Shown: positions 21,208-31,491, numbered from the stretch's first letter. The stretch: DNA of 64,000 bases from Actinomycetales bacterium (GCA_020444245.1 JAHLLI010000002.1:234677-298676); one strand, 5' to 3'. Notes: generated by a model from the letters alone, not told the origin. Translations and numbers: made by a program.

Positions 21208-24200
21208 CCCACGACCTCGCGCGCCGCCGCCGCTGGCCCAGTGCCGTCGGCGGACTCGTCGTACCCGCGGTGCTGGTGGGACTGGCCCTGGTCTACCCCG
21301 GCGCGGCGGTGTCCCAGGTGGACCTCAACGACGGCGCCGTGTGGGTGACCAAGTCCGGGACCAAACAGCTCGCGCGCTGGAACGCACAGGTCGGCGAGCT
21401 CAACGCCGGCCTGGTGGCCGGCCAGTCGACGTTCGACGTGCTCCAGGACGGCGATCGGGTGCTCCTGACCGAGCCGGGTCGGATCTCCCTGGTGAACCCG
21501 GCCGAGGTGGCGGTCGACGCATCGGCGACGGTGGCCGCCGACGACCAGGTCTCGATGGCCGCCGGAGTGCTGTCGGTGCTCCAGGCCGACGGTGACCTGT
21601 GGGTGCGTCCGCTGGACCAGGTGGGCTCGCTGGACACCACGGGCCAGCCGGACCTGGCGCTCGGCCAGGGTGCCTCGGCCGTGGTGTCCGACTCCGGCGT
21701 GGTGCTCGCCACGACCGCCGCCGGGGAGCTGCACCGGCTCGAGCTCGGCGACACGCTCTCGAACCGGGTGGTCGGGTCCATGCGGGGTCAGACCGCGCCG
21801 GCCGACGCCGCGACCACGGTCGGGGACACCCTGGTCACGCTCACCGGGACCACGGTGCACACACCGTCCGCTCAGGTCGACCTGGCCGCGTGGGGGACGG
21901 ACCTGGTGCTCCAGCAGCCCGGGCCCTCGGCGGGCGACGTCCTGGTCGCCACCCCTGGTGCGCTTCTCGAGGTGCCGCTGGACGGTGGCGAGGTCACCGC
22001 GCACCTGTCCGGCGGCTCGGGCGCACCGGCCGCGCCGGTCCGGGTCGGCGGGTGCGGGCACGCGGCCTGGGCCTCGGCCCAGGCGAGCTACCTGGAGCTG
22101 TGCGGCAGCCGGGCGGACGTCGTCGCACTGGAGGGCATGACCAGCGCGGCGAGCCTGCGTTTCCGGGTCAACCGGGACGTGGTGGTCCTCAACGACATCG
22201 CGGGCAACCTCTGGGCCCCGACCGAGGACCCGAACCTGCGCGAGCCCAACTGGCAGGACGTCGTCGCCGAGGAGAAGGAGGACCAAGGCGACCAGTCCAG
22301 CGACCAGCAGACCACCCAGACCCTGCAGATCGAGTGCACGCCCCAGTCCGCGGCCCCGCAGGCCGTGGACGACACCTACGGCGTACGGCCCGGGCGGACC
22401 ACGATCCTGTCGGTGATCGACAACGACGCGGCGTCCGACTGCGGCCTGCTGGTGATCTCCGAGATGGACCCGCTGCCCGAGTCGTTCGGGACTGCCGTGC
22501 CGATCTACGGCGGCCGGGCCATCCAGCTCGTCACGACGCCGAACGCCAGCGGGACAGTGCGGTTCACGTACACCGTCACCGACGGCCGTGGGTCCAGCGC
22601 GCCGTCGACCGCCGTCGTCCGGCTCACGGTCTTCCCCGACGACGTCAACCGACCGCCCGAGCAGACCCGGTTCAGCCAGGTGCAGGTCGAGCTCGGGGCC
22701 ACCGGCACGTTCGACGTGCTGCCCGACTTCCGCGACCCGGAGGGCGACCAGCTCGTGCTGCTCGGTGCGTCGGTCCTGCAGGGCGGAACGGTCCGGGCCC
22801 GGCAGGACGGCGAGCTGACCTTCACGTCGGACGGCACCACGCTGGGCCGTCAGACCGTGGAGCTGTTGGTGGGGGACGGCGAGTCGACGGTCGCCGGCGA
22901 GCTCCAGGTCGACGTGCGACCGGCCGGCTCGCTGGCCCCCGTGATCGACCCGGTGCACGCAGTGGCCTACGTGGGCCAGCCGGTCACCGTGCGACCGCTG
23001 GACAGCGTCCGCTCCGCCTCGCGCGAGCCGGTCAGGCTGGCCGGGGTCGACCAGCTCACGGGCGCGACGATCACCACCGACCTCGAGGCCGGCACCTTCA
23101 CCTTCATGTCCGCCCGGGCCGGGACGTACTACGTCAGCTTCGTGGTGACCGCGGCGCCGCAGCAGACCACCGGGATCGCGCGGATCGACGTGGCCGAGCG
23201 CCCCCAGACCCCCGAGCCGCCGATCGCCGTGCTCGACGTGGCCCTGCTGCCGCCCGGCGGGGAGGTCGTGGTGGACCCGCTGGCCAACGACGTCGACCCC
23301 GCGGGCGGGGTGCTCGTGCTCCAGTCGGTCGACGTGCCCGAGGGCAGCGGCCTGGAGGTCGCCGTGCTCGGCCACCAGCTGGTCCGGATCTCCTCGACCC
23401 GGACCCTCGACGGCCCGGTGACCGTCCCGTACACGATCTCCAACGGCGCCGACCAGGCCGTCGGTGAGCTCCGGGTCAAACCGATCGACGCCTCTGCCAC
23501 CCAGCAGCCGCCGGTGGTCCCGGACGTGACCGTCACGGTCCGCACCGGCGGGGTGGTCACCATCCCGGTCCTCGAGGGCGCCTACGACCCCGACGGCGAC
23601 ACGCTGACCCTCAAGCGCAGGCTCGTCGACGCCCCGGCGGCCGGCGAGGGCCTGATGTTCGTCTCCGGCGACGTGCTGCGCTACCAGGCGCCGGACACGC
23701 CCATGCGGGTGCATGCGAGGTTCGAGGTCGCCGACCCCGAGGACAACAAGACCGCCGCGGACGTGACCATCGACGTGCACGCCGCCGACCCGGAGACCAA
23801 GTCACCACCGCGGCCCAAGGACCTGACCGCGCGGGTGTTCCAGGCCGAGACCATCCGCATCCCGATCCCGCTCACCGGGATCGACGCGGACGGTGACGGG
23901 GTGACCCTCCTCGGGCAGGACAAGGCCCCCACGAAGGGCCGGATCACCGCTCAGGGTGCGGACTGGCTGGAGTACGAGGCGCTGCCGGGCGAGCTCGGCA
24001 CCGACACCTTCACCTACGCCGTCGAGGACTGGGTGGGCCAGCGTGCCGTCGCGACCATCCGGGTCGGGATCGCCGAGCGGCCCAACACCTCGGCCCAGGT
24101 CGTGGCGCGCAACGACCAGGTCACCGTGCGGCCGGGTCAGTCGGTGTCCGTCCGGGTGCTGGCCAACGACGTCGACATGTCCGGTGGAGACCTCATCCTG

Positions 24201-27014
24201 GAGCCGGAGCTCCAGATGGACGCGGGGATCGACGCGGCGGTCGACGGCCGCCGGATCGTGGTGCGGACCCCGACCGAGCCGGCGACCCTGCAGATCGCCT
24301 ACACCGCCGCGAACAACCGAGGCGGACGGGACACCGCCGTGCTCACCGTGCTCGTCGACCCGGAGGCGCCGATCCTGCCGCCGATCGCGCGCGATGTCGT
24401 CGTGCCCGCCACCGAGACCCTCAACGCGCTGTCGGTCGAGGTGAACGTGCTGGACGTCGCGGACAACCCGAGCGGGCCGCTGTCCGACCTGCGGGTGTCG
24501 GTGGACCCGTCCGCGTCCGACGTCGCCGAGGTGACGCCCAGCGGCACCGTGATCGTGACGCTCGGCGACAACCCGCGCACCCTGCCCTACCTGCTCACCA
24601 ACGTCTCACCGGATGCGGGCGGGGTCAGCTCGTACGCGTTCATCACCGTGCCGGCGCTCGGCGACTTCCCGCCGGTGCGTCGACCGGGCGCACCCGAGCT
24701 CGTCGTGATCGCCGGCGCGGAGCTGTCGATCGCGCTGGACGAGCAGGTGCAGGTCGCCCCGGGCCGCACGGTGCGGATCACCGACCCGTCGCGGGTCAGC
24801 GCCACCAAGTCCGACGGCTCGGGCCTGGTGGTGGACTCCAAGTCGCTGCGGTACGTCGCCCAGAAGACCTACGCCGGCCCGGCGTCGATCACCGTGGAGG
24901 TCAGCGACGGTCCCGCGGACGACCCCACCGCCCGCACGGCGGTCCTCACCCTGCCGATCACGGTGCTGGCCTTCGAGGACCACCCGCCGCAGTTCACCCC
25001 GTCCGTGCTCGACGTGCCGCAGGGCGAGTCGACCCGGGTGGACCTGACGGCGTTCACCTCCGCGCCGATCGGCTCCCAGTCGCCCGACGAGGCCTACACC
25101 TACGCACTGACCTCCACACCGCCGCCCGGCGTGACCGTGACCCTGGACGGCTCGGACCTGTCGCTGAGCGTGGGGACCAGCGTGCCCCGCGGCACGGTCG
25201 GCGGCATCGGGCTGTCGATCGACTACGGCGGCCTGGGTGTGCTCGGCGCGCAGGTGGACTTCCGGGTGACCGCCTCCAGCAAGCCGCTGGCCCGGGTCGT
25301 CGACCAGCGCGTGACGACCGGTGTCGGGGGCCAGGTCACGTCCGTCTCGGCGCTCGCCGGAGCGTTCAACCCGTTCTCCGCGCCGCTGACGCTGGTCGAC
25401 GCGGTGCCGGAGAACCCCGCGACCGGTGAGGCATGGGTCGAGGCCGGTCGGGTGCAGATCAGGCCCGCGCTGGACTTCCTCGGCCCGATGGTGGTGCGCT
25501 TCCGGGTCCGGGACGCCACCGGGGACCCGGACCGCGAGGTCGACGGCCGGATCACCCTCGTGGTCCGCGGTCGGCCGGACGCCCCGGCCGCCCCGCGGAT
25601 CTCCGAGGTGCGGGACTCCACGGTCGTCCTGGCCTGGGACGCGCCGGCGGCCAACGGCGAGCCCATCACCGACTACCGGGTGACCGCCCAGCCCGGCGGC
25701 GTGGTGACCACCTGCCCGTCGACCACGTGCACGATCGAGGGGCTGAGCAACGACGTCGAGTACACGTTCACGGTGGTGGCGCGCAACGTGGTCGGTGCGT
25801 CCGACCCGAGCCCGCCCTCCGGCCCCGCGCGGCCGGACGCCAAGCCGGCCGCGCCGTCGGCGCCTGCGCTGACCTGGGGCGACTCGTCGGTCGCGGCGAC
25901 CTGGACGGCCCCGGCGAACACCGGCTCCCCGATCCGCGAGTACCAGCTGGAGGTCAGCCCGGCACCGCCCAGCGGCAGCGCCACGGTGTCGACGGCCTCG
26001 ACGTCCTACACGTTCACCGGGCTCGCCAACGGCACGTCCTACCAGGTGCGTGTCCGCGCGATCAACGACGCACCGGACCCCGGCGACTGGAGCGCGTGGT
26101 CCGCGGCCCAGACCCCCGCCGGCGTGCCCTCGCCGCCGGGCTCGGTGACCGCCACCCGTTCGCAGGTGGGTCAGGGCGGCTTGCAGATCACCGTCACGTG
26201 GACCGCGTCGGACCCGAACGGTGACCCGGTCAAGGGCTACGAGGTGCGGATCGACGGTGTCTCCTACCCCGTCGCAGCCTCCGAGACCAGCTACGGGTTC
26301 GCGGCCGAGCGGGGGCGCACCTACGCGATCGACGTGCGCGCCTCGAACAAGGCCGGACCGTCCGCGTGGGCGTCGACCACCGGCGAGATCTGGACCGCCC
26401 CCGGCGCGGTGACCGGGGCATCGCTGGTCGACGACTCGGCCGAGCCGACCCCGTTCGGCCAGGGCGCGGTGCGTGCCTCCTGGACCGCGCCGGTCGACAG
26501 CGGCGGCGTGCCGCTGACCGGCTTCCGCGTCACGTTGGACGGCACCAGCACGACGACCGTCGACGCCGCCACGACCTCGGTCCGCTTCGCCGGGCTGTCC
26601 TTCGGCGACCACACGGTGACGATCGTCGCGCTCAACACCAAGGGCGCCGAGAGCGCGCCGGTCGCGAAGAGCGTCACCCTCACGACGGTGCCGCAGCGCC
26701 CGACGATCGACACCGCGACCGACCTCCCGGGCTCGGCGGACGTGCAGATCACGTGGACGCCCGGGGCCACCGGTGGTCTCCCGGTCCTCTCCTACCGGTA
26801 CCTCGTCGACGGCACCCGCGGGACCCACGAGGAGGGCACCACGACCGACCGGGCCCTGGTCGTCACCGGGAAGGACGGCGAGACCCTGACCTTCACGGTC
26901 TGGACCTCGAACGCCGAGGGGGAGTCCGCTGCTTCGGCCCCCGCCACGGTGGTGGTCGTGGACGACACCCCCGCACCACCTGGCGGGCCGCCAGGAGGTG
27001 GTGGCGGTGGCTGA
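21204..27014 (+). CDS. Giant exported Ig-like/FN3 repeat protein
   Basis: A 1936-residue protein, by far the largest here. A basic N-terminus (LARRRRW) and one hydrophobic stretch (about residues 15-36) act as a signal anchor or signal peptide. Residues 37-380 contain short beta repeats resembling a propeller. From about residue 386 to 1455 I count some eleven Ig-like or cadherin-like repeats, several marked by VLANDVD or YDPDGDTL-type calcium-like motifs. Residues 1457-1920 contain five FN3 repeats (WDAP, WTAP, WTAS, WTAP, WTPG cores). The end is a Pro/Gly tail. There is no LPXTG motif. Its start overlaps the kinase stop (ATGA) and it leads into MoxR, so it probably works on the outer face of the same system. 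Ligand unknown. Confidence 0.85.
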   Translation: MTHDLARRRRWPSAVGGLVVPAVLVGLALVYPGAAVSQVDLNDGAVWVTKSGTKQLARWNAQVGELNAGLVAGQSTFDVLQDGDRVLLTEPGRISLVNPAEVAVDASATVAADDQVSMAAGVLSVLQADGDLWVRPLDQVGSLDTTGQPDLALGQGASAVVSDSGVVLATTAAGELHRLELGDTLSNRVVGSMRGQTAPADAATTVGDTLVTLTGTTVHTPSAQVDLAAWGTDLVLQQPGPSAGDVLVATPGALLEVPLDGGEVTAHLSGGSGAPAAPVRVGGCGHAAWASAQASYLELCGSRADVVALEGMTSAASLRFRVNRDVVVLNDIAGNLWAPTEDPNLREPNWQDVVAEEKEDQGDQSSDQQTTQTLQIECTPQSAAPQAVDDTYGVRPGRTTILSVIDNDAASDCGLLVISEMDPLPESFGTAVPIYGGRAIQLVTTPNASGTVRFTYTVTDGRGSSAPSTAVVRLTVFPDDVNRPPEQTRFSQVQVELGATGTFDVLPDFRDPEGDQLVLLGASVLQGGTVRARQDGELTFTSDGTTLGRQTVELLVGDGESTVAGELQVDVRPAGSLAPVIDPVHAVAYVGQPVTVRPLDSVRSASREPVRLAGVDQLTGATITTDLEAGTFTFMSARAGTYYVSFVVTAAPQQTTGIARIDVAERPQTPEPPIAVLDVALLPPGGEVVVDPLANDVDPAGGVLVLQSVDVPEGSGLEVAVLGHQLVRISSTRTLDGPVTVPYTISNGADQAVGELRVKPIDASATQQPPVVPDVTVTVRTGGVVTIPVLEGAYDPDGDTLTLKRRLVDAPAAGEGLMFVSGDVLRYQAPDTPMRVHARFEVADPEDNKTAADVTIDVHAADPETKSPPRPKDLTARVFQAETIRIPIPLTGIDADGDGVTLLGQDKAPTKGRITAQGADWLEYEALPGELGTDTFTYAVEDWVGQRAVATIRVGIAERPNTSAQVVARNDQVTVRPGQSVSVRVLANDVDMSGGDLILEPELQMDAGIDAAVDGRRIVVRTPTEPATLQIAYTAANNRGGRDTAVLTVLVDPEAPILPPIARDVVVPATETLNALSVEVNVLDVADNPSGPLSDLRVSVDPSASDVAEVTPSGTVIVTLGDNPRTLPYLLTNVSPDAGGVSSYAFITVPALGDFPPVRRPGAPELVVIAGAELSIALDEQVQVAPGRTVRITDPSRVSATKSDGSGLVVDSKSLRYVAQKTYAGPASITVEVSDGPADDPTARTAVLTLPITVLAFEDHPPQFTPSVLDVPQGESTRVDLTAFTSAPIGSQSPDEAYTYALTSTPPPGVTVTLDGSDLSLSVGTSVPRGTVGGIGLSIDYGGLGVLGAQVDFRVTASSKPLARVVDQRVTTGVGGQVTSVSALAGAFNPFSAPLTLVDAVPENPATGEAWVEAGRVQIRPALDFLGPMVVRFRVRDATGDPDREVDGRITLVVRGRPDAPAAPRISEVRDSTVVLAWDAPAANGEPITDYRVTAQPGGVVTTCPSTTCTIEGLSNDVEYTFTVVARNVVGASDPSPPSGPARPDAKPAAPSAPALTWGDSSVAATWTAPANTGSPIREYQLEVSPAPPSGSATVSTASTSYTFTGLANGTSYQVRVRAINDAPDPGDWSAWSAAQTPAGVPSPPGSVTATRSQVGQGGLQITVTWTASDPNGDPVKGYEVRIDGVSYPVAASETSYGFAAERGRTYAIDVRASNKAGPSAWASTTGEIWTAPGAVTGASLVDDSAEPTPFGQGAVRASWTAPVDSGGVPLTGFRVTLDGTSTTTVDAATTSVRFAGLSFGDHTVTIVALNTKGAESAPVAKSVTLTTVPQRPTIDTATDLPGSADVQITWTPGATGGLPVLSYRYLVDGTRGTHEEGTTTDRALVVTGKDGETLTFTVWTSNAEGESAASAPATVVVVDDTPAPPGGPPGGGGGG

Positions 27015-28026
27015 GACCCCGACGACCCGCACCGACCCGCCGATGACCAGGAGATCCCCCGTGAGCATGTCGTCCGAGCAGAGCGCGTGGTTCGCCCAGA
27101 CCTTCGACGCGCTCGTGGCCAACATCGGTGAGGCCCTGCTGGGCAAGGAGCACGTGGTGCGGCTCGCCCTGACCTGCATGCTGGCCGAGGGGCACCTGCT
27201 GCTGGAGGACGCTCCGGGCACCGGGAAGACGTCGATGGCCAAGGCGATGGCCGCGACCGTCCAGGGCACCCACTCGCGGATCCAGTTCACCCCGGACCTG
27301 CTGCCGTCCGACGTCACCGGCGTGACGATCTACGACCAGAACAACCGCACGTTCGACTTCCACCCCGGGCCGGTGTTCGCCTCGATCGTGCTCGCCGACG
27401 AGATCAACCGCGCCTCGCCGAAGACCCAGTCCGCGCTGCTGGAGGTCATGGAGGAGTCCCGGATCACGGTGGACAAGGTCTCCCACCCGGTGGGCCGTCC
27501 GTTCATGGTCATCGCGACCCAGAACCCGATCGAGCAGGCGGGCACCTACCGACTGCCCGAGGCGCAGCTCGACAGGTTCCTCATCAAGACCTCGCTGGGC
27601 TACCCGGACCGGGACTCGACGGTCCAGATCCTGTCCGGGGCGTCCGAACGTGACCGCACCATCGGGCTGCTCCCGAAGATCACCACCCAGGCGATCGGGG
27701 AGATGGCGGACCTGGCCACCACCGTGCACGTGGAGACCGCGGTGCTCGACTACGTCGCGAGGCTCACGGAGGCGACCCGCTCGGACGCGCAGACCCTGGT
27801 GGGCGCGTCGGTCCGCGGCTCGCTCGCCCTGGTGCGCACGGCCAAGGTGTGGGCCGCGTCGCAGGGCCGTGGCTACGTGATCCCCGACGACATCAAGCTG
27901 CTGGCCGAGCCGGTCCTCGCGCACCGGCTGATCCTGGACACGGAGGCGGAGTTCGCCGGGGTGACGGCCCGCCAGATCGTGGCGCGGGTGCTCGCCGAGA
28001 CCGAGCCGCCCGCCACCCGGATCTGA
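27007..28026 (+). CDS. MoxR-family AAA+ ATPase
   Basis: A 339-residue cytoplasmic ATPase of the MoxR/RavA group, usually acting as a chaperone for envelope or metal-enzyme assembly together with DUF58 and transglutaminase-type partners, as encoded here. Walker A is DAPGTGKTSMAK (about residue 70), Walker B SIVLADEINRASPK, and the sensor region VIATQNPIEQAGTYRLPEAQ. I choose the GTG at 27007, 8 bases behind aggagg at 26993-26998, which overlaps the preceding gene by 8 bases; ATG 27043 and GTG 27061 are alternatives that would remove a non-conserved leader. Confidence 0.93.
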   Translation: MAETPTTRTDPPMTRRSPVSMSSEQSAWFAQTFDALVANIGEALLGKEHVVRLALTCMLAEGHLLLEDAPGTGKTSMAKAMAATVQGTHSRIQFTPDLLPSDVTGVTIYDQNNRTFDFHPGPVFASIVLADEINRASPKTQSALLEVMEESRITVDKVSHPVGRPFMVIATQNPIEQAGTYRLPEAQLDRFLIKTSLGYPDRDSTVQILSGASERDRTIGLLPKITTQAIGEMADLATTVHVETAVLDYVARLTEATRSDAQTLVGASVRGSLALVRTAKVWAASQGRGYVIPDDIKLLAEPVLAHRLILDTEAEFAGVTARQIVARVLAETEPPATRI

Positions 28027-28039
28027 CCGAGGAGCTGAC

Positions 28040-29224
28040 GTGCGGCTGCGACTGCGGCGCCTGAGAGCCCTGCTGCGACCCCTGCGGTCGGTGTCGGGGC
28101 TCGGCTGGGCCGTGCTCACGTGCGGTGTGGTGCTCGGCGGCAGCGGCTGGTGGCTCGGGTGGATCGAGACCCTGGTCATCGGCGTGGGGCTGGTGGGCGT
28201 CGTCGCGCTCGCAGTGGTGTTCACCGTCGGTAGCTCCACCTACGACGTCAACCTCGAGGTCTCCGACCGCCGGGTGACCGTCGGGGACCGGGTCGCCGGC
28301 CGGATCGAGGCTCGCAACACCGCTCGCGGGCGGCTGCTGCCCGCCCGGCTGGAGCTGCCCGTCGGCGACCAGGTCGCAGACTTCCCCCTCCCGTCGCTGG
28401 CCCCGGGCGGTCGGCACGAGGAGCTGTTCGCGATCCCGGCCGTGCGCCGCTCGGTGATCGAGGTCGGGCCGGTGCGCTCGGTGCGGGGCGACCCGTGGGG
28501 GCTGATCGCACGCCGGGTGTCGTGGACGCCGGTGGTCGAGGTGTGCGTGCACCCCGTGCTGGTCCCGCTGACCGGAGCCGCCGCGGGCGTGCTGCGCGAC
28601 CTGGAGGGCCAGGCGACCCGCGTGGTGTCCAACTCGGACCTGTCGTTCCACGCGCTGCGCGACTACGAGCCGGGCGACGACCGGCGGCACATCCACTGGA
28701 AGACGACGGCGCGGACCGGCACCCTCATGGTGCGGCAGTTCGAGGACACCCGGCGCACGCACACGGCCGTCGCCCTGGCGACCCACCCGGCCGACTACCT
28801 GGATGACGAGGAGTTCGAGCTGGCGGTTGCGGCGGCGGCCTCGATCGGCGTCCAGGCGCTGCACGACGAGCGCGACCTGACCTTCCTGGCCGGGACCCGG
28901 CTGCGCACCGCAGACCCCGGCCGCCTGCTGGACGACGTGGCCCGGGTGACCGCGCGGGGTCGGTCCGGCACGGAGCTGGTGCCCTGGGTCGCCTCGGTCG
29001 CCCGCGACGCCTCGGTGATCGTGCTGGTCACCGGCTCGGTGCCGGACCGCGCCGCCCTGCGTGCGGCAGCGGGCCGGTTGCCCGCCGGCGTGCCGGTGCT
29101 CGTGCTCACGTGCCGGCGGGGTGCCCGCACCGAGGTGGCGGCCCTGGGGACGCTCGGGGTGGCGCGACTCGGTGAGCTCGCGGAGCTCCCCAAGGTGATG
29201 CGCCGGGTGGTGGGTGCAGGATGA
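28040..29224 (+). CDS. DUF58-domain membrane protein
   Basis: A 394-residue protein. Two hydrophobic segments near the N-terminus (about residues 21-65) anchor it; the rest is soluble. The DUF58 signature appears as LRDYEPGDDRRHIHWKTTAR (about residues 211-230), followed by RQFEDTRRTH. The C-terminal half resembles a von Willebrand A-type fold, as in other members. DUF58 proteins pair with MoxR ATPases, and the order MoxR-DUF58-transglutaminase is a known theme. The GTG start has gaggagctg upstream; the end overlaps the next gene (ATGA). Confidence 0.9.
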   Translation: MRLRLRRLRALLRPLRSVSGLGWAVLTCGVVLGGSGWWLGWIETLVIGVGLVGVVALAVVFTVGSSTYDVNLEVSDRRVTVGDRVAGRIEARNTARGRLLPARLELPVGDQVADFPLPSLAPGGRHEELFAIPAVRRSVIEVGPVRSVRGDPWGLIARRVSWTPVVEVCVHPVLVPLTGAAAGVLRDLEGQATRVVSNSDLSFHALRDYEPGDDRRHIHWKTTARTGTLMVRQFEDTRRTHTAVALATHPADYLDDEEFELAVAAAASIGVQALHDERDLTFLAGTRLRTADPGRLLDDVARVTARGRSGTELVPWVASVARDASVIVLVTGSVPDRAALRAAAGRLPAGVPVLVLTCRRGARTEVAALGTLGVARLGELAELPKVMRRVVGAG

Positions 29225-31491
29225 CCCGCCGCCCCGAGATCGACGTCGTCGTGCTGGTCGTCGCGCTCGCGCTCGCGCAGCTGCCGATGGTGCCGGTGTT
29301 CGGCGCCGGCGTGCTGCTCCTGCCGGCGCTCGCCGGGGTGCTGCTCGGCCTCGCCGTGGCGCTGGTGTCCGCCCAGCTCCGCTGGGGCACTGCGGTGACG
29401 GCGGCCGTCGCGCTCGGCGGGTACCTGGTGCTCGGGCCGGTGGCTGCGGTCCCGGACAAGGCGACGCTCGGCTTCCTGCCCAGCGGCGCCAGCGTGCTGG
29501 CACTGCTGTCCGGGGCGGTGACGTCCTGGAAGCAGGTGCTGACCCTCGACCCCGAGCTGGGCTCGACGGGCGACGTGCTGGTCGCACCGTTCCTGCTCGC
29601 GCTGGTCGGGACGCTCGGCGCGCTGACCATCGCCCTGCGCACTCCGCGGCGGGTGGCGGCGCTGGGTGCCACGGTGCCGCTGGCCGTGCTGGTCGTCTCG
29701 GTGCTTCTCGGCACGAAGGTGTCGGTGGCGCCGGTGCCCGCGGGCGTCCTCACGGTGCTGCTCCTGGGCAGCTGGGCCGCCTGGCGGTCCGGCACGCTCG
29801 CGCCGCGGCGGGTGGTCTCGCTCGGCGCGGTGGTCGCGGTCGTGGTCGGGCTCGGGGCGGTCACCGCTCCGTGGCTGGCCGACCAGCGACCGCGCTACGT
29901 GCTGCGCGACGAGATCGTGCCCCCGTTCGACCCTGCGGACCAGGCCAGCCCGCTGTCCGCGTTCCGCAAGTTCGTCAAGGAGTGGGGCGACACGGACCTG
30001 CTCACCGTGCGGGGCCTGCCCGACGGCGCGACGGTGCGACTGGCGACCATGGACGCCTTCGACGGCGTCGTCTGGAACGTCGCCGGCGCCGAGGCCGCCG
30101 AGGGTTCGGGCGCGTTCCGGCGGGTGGGTAGCGAGGTGGACACGCTGACCCGCAGCGGCACGCGAACCACCGTCACGCTCGAGGTGCACGACCTGCCGTT
30201 CGTGTGGCTGCCCACGGTCGGCTGGACCCGGCAGGTCACCTTCGCCGGGCGGGACGCCGCGCTGCGCACCGAGCTGCGCTACAACGATGCCACGGGCACC
30301 GCGGTGCTCACCGACGGTGTCCCCGCCGGGCTGACCTGGCAGGCGAGCGTGGTGGTCCCGACGGCGCCGGACGAGGCCTCGCTCGACCGGGCCGCGACCG
30401 CCGCGGTCGTGCTGCCCGAACCGCGCGAGGTCCCCGAGATCGTCGCGACCAGGGCCGGTGAGATCGCCGGGACGGCCGGGTCGCCGGGGCTGATCGCCCG
30501 CTCGCTCGAGGAGGAGCTGAGCACCGACGGGTACTTCAGCCATGGTCTGGTCGACCGCGGGGACGCCGCGTCGCTGTCCGGTCACGGCGCGAACCGGATC
30601 ACCGATCTGCTGGGCGCCACCATGGTGGGCGACGGCGAGCAGTACGCGTCGGCGATGGCCTTGATGGCCCGCGCGATGGGGCTGCCCGCCAGGGTGGTGC
30701 TCGGCTTCGTCCCGTCGGCTGACCAGGCGGGTGCGGAAGAGATCACCTTCACGGGGGCCGACATCCAGGCCTGGGTGGAGATCGACTTCGCCGGGTACGG
30801 CTGGGTCAGCTTCTTCCCCACCCCCGACGAGTCCCAGACCCCGCGTGAGGACACCGCTCCCCAGCAGTCCGCGGCCGAGCCGGCGGTGCGTCAGCCGCCG
30901 CCTCCGCCGCAGGCGCCCGTCACGGCGCCGGACGACGACACCGAGCAGCCCAGCACCGACGACCGCCAGGAGCAGTCCCGCGACTCCGAGGTCTGGGCGA
31001 CGGTCGGTCGGGTCGCCCTGGTGGGCGGGCTCCCGCTGGCCGTGCTGCTCGGGCCGCCGCTGGTGATCGCCGCGCTCAAGCGCCGTCGTCGCAGGCTTCG
31101 GCGCCGGGCGCCGGACCCGGTGCAGCGGGTGGTCGGAGGGTGGGACGAGCTGCTGGACGGTGCCACGGAGCTGCGGCGCCGACTCCCTGTGCAGGCGACC
31201 CGGCGTGAGCTCGCCGTCTCGCTCGCCGCGTCGTTCGCCACCCGCGCCGAGGACGCGCCGGCCGACGGGGGCCGGCGGGCGGTGGGCGTCGGCGGGCCGG
31301 TCGCGACGCTGGCGGCCCGGGCCGACGCGGCGGTGTTCGGCGGTCGCGAGCCCACCGAGGCGGAGATCGAGGCGTACTGGAACCAGGTCACGACCACCAC
31401 CGAGGCCATGCGCCGGGCGGTGCCACGGCGGCTGCGCTGGCGCTCGCGCTGGGCGCTGACCTCGCGGCGACGCCGCGGTGGCCGTCGCTGA
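29221..31491 (+). CDS. Transglutaminase-like membrane protein, catalytic triad replaced
   Basis: A 756-residue protein of the TgpA/transglutaminase-like type found with MoxR and DUF58. The N-terminal 225 residues contain about six membrane helices, the middle is exported, the domain at about residues 430-540 has the transglutaminase fold, one more helix follows at about 595-620, and a basic cytoplasmic tail ends the protein. The catalytic positions are changed: where active members have Cys in a G-x-C-E-x-[FY]-A motif this protein has VGDGEQYA; where they have HAWVE it has IQAWVEID; where they have DPTP it has FFPTP. The fold is thus probably a non-enzymatic binding domain. The start overlaps the DUF58 gene. 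Confidence 0.88.
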   Translation: MTRRPEIDVVVLVVALALAQLPMVPVFGAGVLLLPALAGVLLGLAVALVSAQLRWGTAVTAAVALGGYLVLGPVAAVPDKATLGFLPSGASVLALLSGAVTSWKQVLTLDPELGSTGDVLVAPFLLALVGTLGALTIALRTPRRVAALGATVPLAVLVVSVLLGTKVSVAPVPAGVLTVLLLGSWAAWRSGTLAPRRVVSLGAVVAVVVGLGAVTAPWLADQRPRYVLRDEIVPPFDPADQASPLSAFRKFVKEWGDTDLLTVRGLPDGATVRLATMDAFDGVVWNVAGAEAAEGSGAFRRVGSEVDTLTRSGTRTTVTLEVHDLPFVWLPTVGWTRQVTFAGRDAALRTELRYNDATGTAVLTDGVPAGLTWQASVVVPTAPDEASLDRAATAAVVLPEPREVPEIVATRAGEIAGTAGSPGLIARSLEEELSTDGYFSHGLVDRGDAASLSGHGANRITDLLGATMVGDGEQYASAMALMARAMGLPARVVLGFVPSADQAGAEEITFTGADIQAWVEIDFAGYGWVSFFPTPDESQTPREDTAPQQSAAEPAVRQPPPPPQAPVTAPDDDTEQPSTDDRQEQSRDSEVWATVGRVALVGGLPLAVLLGPPLVIAALKRRRRRLRRRAPDPVQRVVGGWDELLDGATELRRRLPVQATRRELAVSLAASFATRAEDAPADGGRRAVGVGGPVATLAARADAAVFGGREPTEAEIEAYWNQVTTTTEAMRRAVPRRLRWRSRWALTSRRRRGGRR

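Noticed and set aside
21168..23780. 870-codon reverse-strand open frame over the giant repeat protein gene
   Set aside because: Same composition artefact; the forward frame shows repeated Ig folds and coupling to both neighbours.
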